Below, piece after piece: positions 20,211 to 29,478 of a stretch of 64,000 nt of DNA. Position 1 is the first letter of the stretch; each line of letters opens with the position of its first letter. The notes beneath the pieces are model-generated. The model did no database searches. It saw only the letters and a list, made by a program, of their open reading frames with translations, and was not told where the DNA came from. The translations under genes were made by a program, and so were the position numbers. The stretch lies in NCBI GenBank assembly GCA_019448385.1, contig JAGTXO010000006.1:372001-436000 (forward strand), written 5' to 3'. Source of the DNA: Diacronema lutheri (lineage: Eukaryota; Haptophyta; Pavlovophyceae; Pavlovales; Pavlovaceae).

Positions 20211-20907
20211 TCAGCGCGCGCGCTTGGCGGGGCGCTGGCGCGCGCCTGCGAAATTGCCCGCGGACGCGCGTGCCGCGCCGCGCGTGTCCAACGTCATGAT
20301 GTCGCGCCCACTTCGCTTGGCGCCGTCTTCGTGCATCGCGGCGCAAAAGCGATCTGCACTCGCGGTGAAGAGCGCCTTGCCAGAGACGCCTGTCAGATCG
20401 AGCTTGAGGTTGCGTGAGATGAGCCGTGCACGTCCCGCTTCGCTCCTTGCGCATGGCCCGCAGAGAAGGAAGAGTGCGTGGCTGTTGGAGCACGCGCGCG
20501 CCTGCAGAGCGAGGACGGGAGGGGCCCTGAACGCTGAGCGGAGAAATGACAGGCCAGAACGCCGGTCGCGGAGGCGCGCTCGCGCAGGCGCGCACGCAGA
20601 AGTCGCCAAGCGCGCAGCAACACGCGCAAGCACGCGTCATGTAGAGCCGGCGCCACGGCGAGCGCGTGGTATCCGCGTTGACGCCGCGCGGCCGTCGCGC
20701 GAGCACCCAGCCGTGCTTGGCGCAGAGAACGCGCGCGTCCTCCTCCACGAGCTCGAAAAGCGCCCGGCAGACGCGGGGGGCCGTGAGGTAGCGCGCGGCT
20801 GGTGGTACCCGTACGAGGATCTCCGCGAGAAGCGCAGCGGGCAGCGTGAGCAGCGGGCAGGCTGCTCGCGACTCCTCCCGCCGCTCACCTCCAACGCAGC
20901 GCGCCAT
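20211..20907 (-). CDS. F-box-like protein with cysteine-rich middle
   Basis: Two exons on the minus strand, 20907-20596 and 20501-20211 (intron GTGCGC..GCAG), 200 aa. Residues about 18-50 (LLTLPAALLAEILVRVPP..VCRALFELV) fit an F-box helix bundle, which would bind SKP1 in an SCF ubiquitin ligase. Splicing joins two cysteine clusters into CACCCALGDFC followed by ARACSNSHALFLLCGPCA, a possible small zinc-binding module. The second exon continues with RSEAGRARLIS and a basic C terminus. Both exon frames lose sense outside the proposed boundaries, which supports the intron. The start codon is 8 bp from that of the divergent membrane-protein gene. Confidence 0.62.
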
Positions 20908-20915
20908 CACGCACG
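20908..20915. promoter_or_regulatory. 8-bp gap between two divergent start codons
   Basis: Only eight bases separate the ATG of the F-box gene (minus, 20905-20907) from the ATG of the membrane-protein gene (plus, 20916-20918). Any promoter must lie inside the transcribed or coding sequence of the partner gene. A later in-frame start for either gene would widen the gap. For the membrane protein the next Met is far downstream; for the F-box protein it lies beyond the F-box. Confidence 0.5.
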
Positions 20916-22811
20916 ATGGAGAACAATGGCGTGGCGGAACACTACGCAGTGCCCTACCCGGAAACGGCGGAGGCCCCCGCGACAGCGCCGCGCGCGGATG
21001 CCGAGCCCGCAGCTCCGCTGGCTGCACCCCCGCTGCCCGCAGCTCCGCTGGCTGCACCGCCGCTCGCGCACGCGCAGACGGCGCCCGCCACGTCGTTGGC
21101 CGCCGCCCCAGCAGCGGCGACCGCCGCGCCGCAGCCTGCCTGGGTGCCAATTGCGGCTTCCGCGGGCGCGTCGGGCTCGGGCTCGGGGCTGCTGAGGCGC
21201 GGCTTCTTTGGGATCACGTCGGTTCTCGACGTCGGACGCAAAAGTGCCGTGGGGGCACTCGGCGGCGCCGTCTCGCTCGGTAGCCGCGGCGTTACGACGG
21301 CGGTCGCGCGCGGCGTGCCGGCAGCCGCGAGCGCCGTGCGGCACGTGGGCAAGACGCTCGAGGGCCACAAGGAGCAGGCGATGGACGCGGCACTGCGCAT
21401 CGCGATGGAGCGCGGCTTGCACAATGGCGGCCTGCGCTTTGTCGAGCTCCTCACCGACGACGAGGACATGCCCGCGTGGGCGCGCGTGCGCATGCGCGGC
21501 GCGGCCATATGGCTGTGGGCGGAGGTCGAGACCGAGGCGATGGCCGCCGTCCTTCTCGAGAACACGTTCGCGGCGCGGCGCGCTCGCGCACTCGAGCTCG
21601 AGCAGCTTGAGGCGGACGCGCATGAGCTGCGCTGCTGCGCGCACCCGCTGAGCAAGCTGCGCGCGCATATCCTCTACGCGCTCTACCCGTACGATCGCTC
21701 GATCTGGGGGCAGCTGCGCATGCCCTCCTTTTACCCGCTGATGCTGCTGCAGCTCTGCCCCGTGTACGGCGTGCAGACCATCTTTTTTTTACTGCTCTTC
21801 CTCATTCGCGACAAGGGCGACGAGTTTCAGCTTTGCCAGTTCATTCTTGAGTTCAAGGGGCTGCAGTTCGTCACCGTCGGCGCGATCGGTGGCCTTGTCG
21901 CCGGCGCGCACGCGCAGTGGTGCGCTACGCATGGCACGTGCGGCGAGCGCGGATTGCGCGGCGCGCCGGGCCAGCACAGCTCGTTCGCGTTCGAGACGGG
22001 CGCGTTCGTGCTCAACATGCTGCTCTGCTGGGCGGCGTTCGTGCTTCTGCCGCTCTCCAAGCAGAAGGGCGCGCTCGGCGCGGCGGCCGGCGACGTGGAG
22101 AGCGGGGCGATCGGCGCCGACGTGCACGTGCCGTCCGCGCCGGGCGGCACGGCGTCAACCGAGCCGCGCGCCCCGCGGTCCGGGCGCGGCGTGCACGGCG
22201 CGCTTCGTCGTGTGCTCGCGCGCGGCAAGAAGCTCGGCACGCTGCTCGAGCCGGCGGAGCACGTGCAGCCGGAGAAGCGGCTGTGCTGTGGCTGCGCCGC
22301 CTTCCACCCGCGGCGCGGCGGCGTGCTCCGCTCGCTGCTGCTCTACGATTTGGCGTCGTTCGCCCTCTGCTGCAGTGCAGCCGGACTCGCGTGCGCGACC
22401 ACGTCCGGGTGGGTACTGCGCTCGTGGCTGTCGTGGGTGCGCGTGCTGTACGGCCTCGCGTCGCTCCCGTTCGTGCCCTTCATCGTCCCGCCGCTCGACC
22501 GCGTGCTGCTGCACGCGAAGCCCACCGCGTACGACCGGCATGGGCGGTGCGTCGCTCCCCTCTCCCTCCGCGACCGGCAGCTGCGCCAGCAGATCCGCGC
22601 GGCCAAGACGGGGCTCAAGACGGAGGCGACGAGCCCGAGCAGTGGCGCACGAAGTATGGGACGGTCGACGAGTGCAGCGGTGCCGACCGGCAAAGGTGCT
22701 GGCTCCTTCGCGGGCGGCGGCTCACCTGAGCCAAGTCTGCCAGCTGCGCACATGCAGTGCCTGAGCCGAGCTGCAGCCGTCGCACCGCACGACCAGGCGC
22801 ACCTGCATTGA
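20916..22811 (+). CDS. Multi-pass membrane protein of a protist-type family, function unknown
   Basis: Single exon, 631 aa. A Pro/Ala-rich N terminus (to about residue 85) contains a repeated PLAAPPLPAAPLAAPPL element. A helical region follows, with the motif HILYALYPYDRSIWGQLRMP. At least five to six hydrophobic segments come next: FYPLMLLQLCPVYGV, TIFFLLLFLI, QFVTVGAIGGLVAGA, FVLNMLLCWAAFVLLPL, LLLYDLASFALCCSAAGLA, and VRVLYGLASLPFVPFIV. The YPYDRSIWGQLR..DEFQL..FI..FKG block is familiar from uncharacterised oomycete and algal membrane proteins, but I know no function. The C terminus is polar and Ser/Gly-rich. The location is a membrane of unknown identity. Confidence 0.75.
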   Translation: MENNGVAEHYAVPYPETAEAPATAPRADAEPAAPLAAPPLPAAPLAAPPLAHAQTAPATSLAAAPAAATAAPQPAWVPIAASAGASGSGSGLLRRGFFGITSVLDVGRKSAVGALGGAVSLGSRGVTTAVARGVPAAASAVRHVGKTLEGHKEQAMDAALRIAMERGLHNGGLRFVELLTDDEDMPAWARVRMRGAAIWLWAEVETEAMAAVLLENTFAARRARALELEQLEADAHELRCCAHPLSKLRAHILYALYPYDRSIWGQLRMPSFYPLMLLQLCPVYGVQTIFFLLLFLIRDKGDEFQLCQFILEFKGLQFVTVGAIGGLVAGAHAQWCATHGTCGERGLRGAPGQHSSFAFETGAFVLNMLLCWAAFVLLPLSKQKGALGAAAGDVESGAIGADVHVPSAPGGTASTEPRAPRSGRGVHGALRRVLARGKKLGTLLEPAEHVQPEKRLCCGCAAFHPRRGGVLRSLLLYDLASFALCCSAAGLACATTSGWVLRSWLSWVRVLYGLASLPFVPFIVPPLDRVLLHAKPTAYDRHGRCVAPLSLRDRQLRQQIRAAKTGLKTEATSPSSGARSMGRSTSAAVPTGKGAGSFAGGGSPEPSLPAAHMQCLSRAAAVAPHDQAHLH

Positions 22812-22995
22812 CGTGCCGCGCGTGCGGTGCGCTAGCGATGCTGTATTGATGGGCCGCAATTGCGCACCGCGTGGCGATGTGTTGTCCGTGGCCCATCGCC
22901 GAAAACGCCGCGTCAGCCGCACGCGCACGATCGGGCGCATCTGCATTCACGGGCCGTGCGCGCGGTGTGCTAGCGATGCACTCCGCCGTCGAGCC

Positions 22996-23316
22996 TCAGA
23001 ACTCATCTTTCCTCGCGGGCGCGTTGATCATGATGTCCGTGGCCCATCGCCGCCACGTCAGCTGCACAGTGAAGAAGTAGACGAGGAAGAGTACCAGGCC
23101 GATGATCGAGCCGAGGAGCGATCGGCGCGCGTACACCTGCACGAGCGGGTCGCTCTCTGGCGGTGCGCGCCTGCGGTAGTGGAACCAGTTGACGAACCAG
23201 AGCCAGGGCAGGCCAAGGAAGCCCGCGAAGAAGAGGAGCTTGCACTCGCGCAGCTCGTGCGCGCGCTCCGCTCGCCTCGCGTCCTCCTCGGCATCGGCGG
23301 ACTCCGGCACGCGCAT
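22996..23316 (-). CDS. PSENEN: PEN-2, gamma-secretase subunit
   Basis: Single exon, 106 aa, close to the usual length of about 100 aa. Two hydrophobic segments are present: LLFFAGFLGLPWLWFVNWF (about 30-48) with the PEN-2 hallmark LPWLWxVNW, and SLLGSIIGLVLFLVYFFTVQL. Between them, DPLVQVYARRS matches the conserved loop before the second segment. PEN-2 is the smallest subunit of the intramembrane protease gamma-secretase (presenilin, nicastrin, APH-1, PEN-2) and is needed for presenilin endoproteolysis. The ATG at 23316 was chosen because it gives the standard length and starts just before the acidic ESADAEEDARR leader. It is divergent from EDRF1 with 22 bp between the two start codons. Confidence 0.9.
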   Translation of the reverse strand: MRVPESADAEEDARRAERAHELRECKLLFFAGFLGLPWLWFVNWFHYRRRAPPESDPLVQVYARRSLLGSIIGLVLFLVYFFTVQLTWRRWATDIMINAPARKDEF

Positions 23317-23338
23317 CAGACGCGAACGGCCTTCCACG

Positions 23339-26300
23339 ATGGTGAAGGGCGCGAACGACGGGACGACTGCCCTCGTCCCGGTGGCACCGCAGGTGGTGCG
23401 GATCTGGCAGCTCCCGGCGCAGACCGACTTGAACGCGCTGCCGGCAAACTGGTCGGAGGGTCGGCTCGCGCACGTGCCCGATGGGGCGATCACCCTGCCG
23501 CAGCGCGCAATCCAGCAGGCGCCGCCGGCGCAGAGCGCCGACCGCACGGAGCTCGCGTCGAGCGCCATCCTCGCGCACGAAGAGGCGGCGAGCGCGCACT
23601 TCGTGGGCTCGGCGGAGACATTCAAGCGCCTCTTTAAGCTGCCTTTCTCGCGTGCCGCCGTCTCCGTCCCGATCCACCGCGTCGGCCGCGCGCTGATCGT
23701 CGACGGCGAGCCGCTCCTCCCCGAGCAGCAGGCTTCCGCCGTCCGCTCATCGGCCGCGCGGATCAAGCGCGTGCAGCCCGGCGGCTCGGAGCGCGGAGGT
23801 GCGCCAGGGCGCATCAAGGCGACCATTGGCGCGCACGACCGGCTCCTCTACTCCAAATTCGTCCACCACTCGATCGCAAGCGGCGCGGCGAGCGTGGGCA
23901 ACGATCCATCGCGCCCGCATGCGCTGCTCACCGCCGACCAGCCGGCGGGCGGCGACTCTGCAGCGGGGGGCGCGCCCCCGCCGGCCACGCCGTCATCACC
24001 GCCCAGTCCCGGCTGGAGCACGCCCAAGGACGCGGCCGTCGAGCCGCCCGGTGGTGGCACGGGCGAAACGCGATGGACCTTCTGGGCTCCCGCCAGCTCT
24101 CGACGACGGTCGGCACAGCGCGCGGCACAGCACACGGCGGCAGGTGGGTGCGAGCGTGAGATGGATCGAGCCAGCGCGCCTTTGGCACGCGCTGACGAAC
24201 GCGCCGGCGGCCGCGGCGCGCGTGCGCGGTCGCCAGCTGCCGCCGACGCGCGCCGCCGGCCGAGCGCTCGTAACGGGCACGCGCCCTCCTCCATTGCTCA
24301 AGGCGAGGGCGCCAGCGCCGACTCGACGGCGCCGTTCGGCTTGCCGAGGCCGCGCTCGCAGCTCGCGCTTTGGCTCTCGGCGGGCTTCGACGACGATGAG
24401 GACGCCGCCGCCGAGCGCACGGCCGGCGAGCGTCGAGTCACCGACGAGGCTGTGCCCACGCGGCACGCCGCGGGCGTCAGAGACTCGGCGGCGGGCTGCG
24501 ACCCGTCCGACGGCCTCGCCGCGTCCACCGCGACGCTGTCGCTTGCGGCGCTTGAGCCGCACGCGTGCGCATCGCCCGAAGGCGCACGCGGCAGCAACGC
24601 GCGAGCCCTCGCCGCAGCTGGCGTCGCGCGTGTGCTTTCTGCGCGCGCGGGCCCGCCAGCGGCGCCGGAGGCGGGCGCGGCAGCCGAGCCGGGCGCGCGC
24701 CCGGCCGAGCCAGGCGCGCGCCCGAGCGCGCGCGAGTTCCTGCCACGCGTGGCGAGTGGATTCCGTCAAGTGGTGCAGTGGGAGCTGTGCGGGTGGAAAC
24801 TTCTCCTCGGCTCGGACACACTCGTCTTTGGCAACGCGCAGCACCCGGCCGTTACGTTGCAGCTATGCGACCTCGAGCGCGAGATCGCGCCGACAACGTG
24901 CCTCGATTTCTGGCTCGACAATGTGATGGCAGGCGTGCCGGAGGTCGCCGTGTGCGGGCACAGGAGGGGGATCGTCTCGGGGTACAAGGTGTTGCGCACT
25001 GAGGATGTGCCATGCTGGTGAGTGCAGCCGCGCCGCCGCGCCTCCGCGCGCGAGCGCGCGCACGCGCCCTGCACCTCGCCCTGCACCTCGCCATGCGTCC
25101 TGCACCTCGCCATGCGCCCTGCACCTCGCCATGCGCCCTGCACCTCGCCATGCCCCCTGCACCTCGCCATGCGCCCTGCACCTCGCCATGCGCCCTGCAC
25201 CTCGCCATGCCCCCTGCACCTCGCCATGCGCCCTGCACCTCGCCATGCGCCCTGCACCTCGCCATGCGCCCTGCACCTCGCCCTGCACCTCGCCATGCGC
25301 CCTGCACCTCGCCATGCGCCCTGCACCTCGCCATGCGTCCTGCACCTCGCCATGCGCCCTGCACCTCGCCATGCCCCCTGCACCTCGCCATGCCCCCTGC
25401 ACCTCGCCATGCGCCCTGCACCTCGCCATGCGCCCTGCACCTCGCCATGCGCCCTGCACCTCGCCCTACGCCCTGCACCTCGCCATGCGCCCTGCACCTC
25501 GCCATGCGCCCTGCACCTCGCCATGCGCCCTGCACCTCGCCATGCGCCCTGCACCTCGCCATGCGCCCTGCACCTCGCCATGCGCCCTGCACCTCGCCAT
25601 GCGCCCTGCACCTCGCCATGCGCCCTGCACCTCGCCATGCGCCCTGCACCTCGCCCTGCACCTCGTCATGCGCCCTGCACCTCGCCATGCGCCCTGCACC
25701 TCGCCATGCGCCCTGCACCTCGCCATGCCCCCTGCACCTCGCCATGCGCCCTGCACCTCGCCATGCGCCCTGCACCTCGCCATGCGCCCTGCACCTCGCC
25801 CTGCACCTCGTCATGCGCCCTGCACCTCGCCATGCGCCCTGCACCTCGCCATGCGCCCTGCACCTCGCCATGCGCCCTGCACCTCGCCACGCGCCCTGCA
25901 CCTCGCCATGCGCTTCCGCTCATCGCGCGCCCGCCGCACGCGCGCGCGCCGCGCGTGCGCGCGCGCGCCTCGGCGTGGCTGCAGGCCGTGTCAATATGGC
26001 TTCGCGCCCGCCTTTGACGTCGATGAGGTGAACGAGTCCGCCGCCCGACTGCTCACCTTCCTCCAGGCCAACTGCCGCGGAGACGGCAGCACGTACCATC
26101 TGCTCAAGGAGGAGGACGGTGCGGAGGTGCACCTGTTTGAGGTGCGCTCGCTCGACCGGCCGACCGGCGCGGACGGCGCGGGCGGCGCCGGCGGCGCCGG
26201 CGGCGACGACGGCCAACGCGGGCAACGCGGGCAACGCGACGACGGCGCGCGCGGCGAGGGCGCGGCCGACGGTGGCGGCGGCGCCAACGCGCGCGCGCGT

Positions 26301-29300
26301 GACGGCTCCGCACCCTACGCCTTCGCTGTCGGTATGCTGTGCTACCGACTCGCTCTGACGCTCGGCACGCATGCGGCCGCTGGGGACCCGGCCGAACACG
26401 CGAGAGGAGGCGGCGCGGAGCGCGCGGAGCGCACGGACGGCGGTGGGCACGCCGAGCTGCAGCGCCAGTCCCTGCTCAGCCTGGCCTCGCGCCTCTTCAC
26501 AGGCGGCATCCACCCGCTCATGCACTCGCTCGCGACGGCAGAGCTCGCGCGCGCGCGCGCGCGCCCGCGCGCGGCGGCCGTGCGCGCGGTGGCCGTGCGC
26601 GCCGGCCTGCCACCGGGCGTCAACGATGGCGGCGCCACGCCTGCGACGGATGCACCCGCGCGCGCGGCAGGCGCGTCCGCCTCCGACGCGGCCGCCGACG
26701 CGGCCGAGACGGCGCGCGCTGTGCCGCCTGACGGCCGTGCGGCCGATGGCGGCGCGGCCGAATGGCGGCAGAGCAATGGCGTCGAATGCCTCGTGCGCAC
26801 GCTCCTTGCGCCCGTCGACTTTGTGGCAGCCGCGCCAGCCATCGACGCATCGGACGCTGGGCTGAGCGGAGTGCGTGCGCGCGAGTGCACGGCTGCTGTC
26901 GCGCCCTTGCCGCAGCCGCAGAGCGCCGCCGCTCCCGTCGACGCGTTCGCGACGCCCGAGCCGCGCGCGGCGGACGCGGCGGCCGCGCGCGCCGATGCGG
27001 ATGCGATCATCGCGCACGTGGAGGCGCTGCACCACCTCGCGTGCGCGTGCACATCGGCAGTGGCCGCGCGCTCTGCGGAGGCGACGCCATTGCTCCGCCT
27101 TCCCGCCCTCCTTGATTGTCACGTGTCCTACCTCGCGTCGGACATTTGCGACGCTGCCGCCGCCCTCGGCGCGCGCGTGCGCGCCGCGTGCGCGCGCGCG
27201 CGCGCGGCCGGCGCGCCGCCCGGCCCATGCACCGACGCGCTGCTCGCGTGCGGCGCGCTGCTTCGCGCAGCTCTTGACAATCAGGCGAGTGCCGATCCGT
27301 TACTCCCGGGCCCACTCCTGCGCTTTGGCGCAGTCGCGGCGGTGCCGCGCGCCGGGCCGAGCGCGCCGCGCCGTGGCGGCGCGCCCCGCTGGGTGGAGCG
27401 CGCCGCCTTCTCGCGCGAGCTGCTCGAGCTCGCGGCCGCGCTGCACGCGTCAGAGCGAGCGGCGTTGGCAGCCGCCGGCGGCACGCTCGGCGGGAGAGGT
27501 GCGCCGCGCGGCGGCAATGTAGACGGCGCGGACAGCGCGGACGCACGCGCACCGGCGGGCGCGACTGTCCGCGCGTCCGCGCGCGGGCTCGCCGCCCTCT
27601 GCTCGTGCGCCAGCGCGTGCGACGAGCTCTGCACCTCTTTCCGCGCGCTCGGCGCGCTCGGCGCGCTCGGCGCCGGCACGCGCGCGAGCGCGCGAGCGGC
27701 GGACGCGACGGGCGACGTGTGCACGGATGGGGCATGCGCGGACGAGCGTGCGGACGCCGAGGCCGAGGCCGAACGCACAGCACTCGCGTGGCTGTGTGCT
27801 CTCCTTCCGCCGCAGTCGGCGGCCGCCTTGCTCGACGAGAGCGCGCAGCAGCCCGCCGGCAGCGATGGCGATGGCGACGGCGAGGAAGCGTGCGCGTCGA
27901 TCTGCGAGCTGTCGCTTGAGGCGGCGGCGTGTGCGCTCGCTCGCGCCCTCGACGCATCGCTGCGCGAGGCAGGCGGCACCGTTGGCGAGGCGGGCGCGCG
28001 CGCGCATGCGGGCGGGAACCCCGGCGCGGCGAAGCCGCCGCCCGCACTCGCCGCCCCGCCTCCGCTCCCAGTGACCGCCGAGCCGCGCGCGTCGCCGGAC
28101 GGCTCGGCGTCCGAGCCCTCGCCGCGCCGCGCGCGCACGGAGGGCTCGGTCGGCGCGGGCGCGGGCGCGGGCGGCGACCGCGCGCTCTTGCGCGCGCGCG
28201 CGCGCCAGCTCGCCGACCTGTGCAACGAGCAAGGCAGGGCGCCTCTCGCTACCTCTGATCCCGCACGCGCAGACAGGCTGCTCGGAGCTGCGCGCAGGCT
28301 CTTTGACGCGGTTGGTGACCGCGCCAACGCGTGCCTCGTGCAGTTGAACAGCGCAGCGCTCTGGCGCGCGCGCGCGCGCGCGCTCGAGCGCGGCGCGATG
28401 CTCGCCGCGCCCGCCGCGCCGGGCGGCGGCGTGCGCGCTCTGTCGGACGAGGCCCTCGCGCTCGGCGCCTCATACCTCGACCAGGCGCTGCGCTGCTTGC
28501 ACGATGGGGCACAGACGCTCGGCGGCGCGCGCGCGGCGCGCGGGCCGCTCGCGCCGCTCTGGGTCGCCGCGCGCCGCGAGCTCGGCGGCGCGCTCGCGGA
28601 AATGGGCGCGCTGCACGCGACGCGCGCGCGCACACTCGCCGCGCTCTGCCGGCCCTCCGACGCGGTCAGCCGGTCGGTGCGCGATGCGCTTGACTTCTTT
28701 GACGGCGCGCTGCGCGCGTGCGACGAGATCGCGCACGTGGACGCGGCCGCCGCGCTCGCCGCCGCGTCGGCCGAGTTGCAGCTCGGCGCGCTGCACGCCT
28801 TTGAGGCGATGCGCACGAGCGCGCATTGCGAGCAGGCCGCGCGCGCGAAACGGACGCTCGCCGTGCGCCACCTGCAGCGCGCGGCGAGCGGCGCGACCAG
28901 TGCGGCCGCGCGCGCGGACGCCGCGCCGGGCGCGCACGCACGTGACGGTGCGCTGCTCGTCGAGGCGCGCCGGCTCGGCGCTAGCGCGCACCTCGAGCTG
29001 GCCGCGCTGCACGAGGCGAGCGCGGCTGAGAGCGCGGCGGCTGGCAGCGAGCCCAGCGCGGCCACGCTCCGCCGTCTTGATGCCGCGGTCGAGGCGGCGG
29101 AGTGCGCGCATGCGCTCGTGCTGCTCGCGGCGGGCTCTGGCGACGCGGAGGCGAGCGCGCAGCTCGGACCGGTCGCAGTGCGCGCGCGGCAGAGCGCGCT
29201 GCGCCAAGCGATCGCCGCGCACGCAAAGGCGGGGAACGCAGCGCGCGCCGACGCGCTCAAGGCCGCGTACCGCGCCGTGCTTGCAGGCGTTGGCGCCAAC

Positions 29301-29351
29301 CCACCGGCCTCACCCATGCCGCCGCGCACGAGTGGTGATGCTACACCCTGA
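23339..29351 (+). CDS. EDRF1: EDRF1 homolog (erythroid differentiation-related factor 1 family)
   Basis: Two exons, 23339-25017 and 25985-29351, total 1681 aa. The intron (25018-25984, GTGAGT..GCAG, phase 2) is almost entirely a minisatellite. Family blocks seen: ETFKRLFKLPFSRAAVSVPIHRVG (abridged here; about residues 97-120) and WELCGWKLLLGSDTLVFGN. LDFWLDNVMAGVPEVAVC with GIVSGYKVLRTEDVP sits at the end of exon 1. ARLLTFLQANCRGDGSTYHLL lies at the start of exon 2, with the exon junction inside the conserved region. This order is that of EDRF1, a conserved eukaryotic protein implicated in transcription in animals. Exon 2 then runs about 1000 codons, very Ala-rich and helical, with TPR-like stretches near the C terminus. 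Internal low-complexity blocks are much more Ala/Arg-rich than in animal homologs, which may reflect base composition. Confidence 0.85.
25065..25912 (+). repeat. 19-bp minisatellite filling the EDRF1 intron
   Basis: About 45 head-to-tail copies of CCCTGCACCTCGCCATGCG. Minor variants are: GCC to CCC before CTGC, a C/T change (CATGCGTCC), CTCATG for GCCATG, one CTACG, and several units shortened to 12 nt (CTGCACCTCGCC). Units are otherwise near-identical, so the array is young or homogenised. Because 19 is not a multiple of three and the unit lacks stops in any frame, all six reading frames are open across it. The long ORFs it creates are artefacts. The array lies inside the intron with only about 45 nt before and 70 nt after. 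Confidence 0.95.
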
Positions 29352-29478
29352 GACCGAAGAACACAAGGACGAAAAAGAAGACAGTGAGACACGGCCAGCT
29401 GCACACTTGCGCGGCATTGTCTTCTCACGCGTCGCGACGGGTCAGGCAGTCCCGACGCACGACGCTCGCGCACTGCCT

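Noticed and set aside
25005-29351. Single ORF reading through the 19-bp minisatellite into EDRF1
   Set aside because: The array is open in every frame because the unit has no stops. A GTGAGT donor and GCAG acceptor flank it, and splicing joins the two EDRF1 parts at the family-conserved position.
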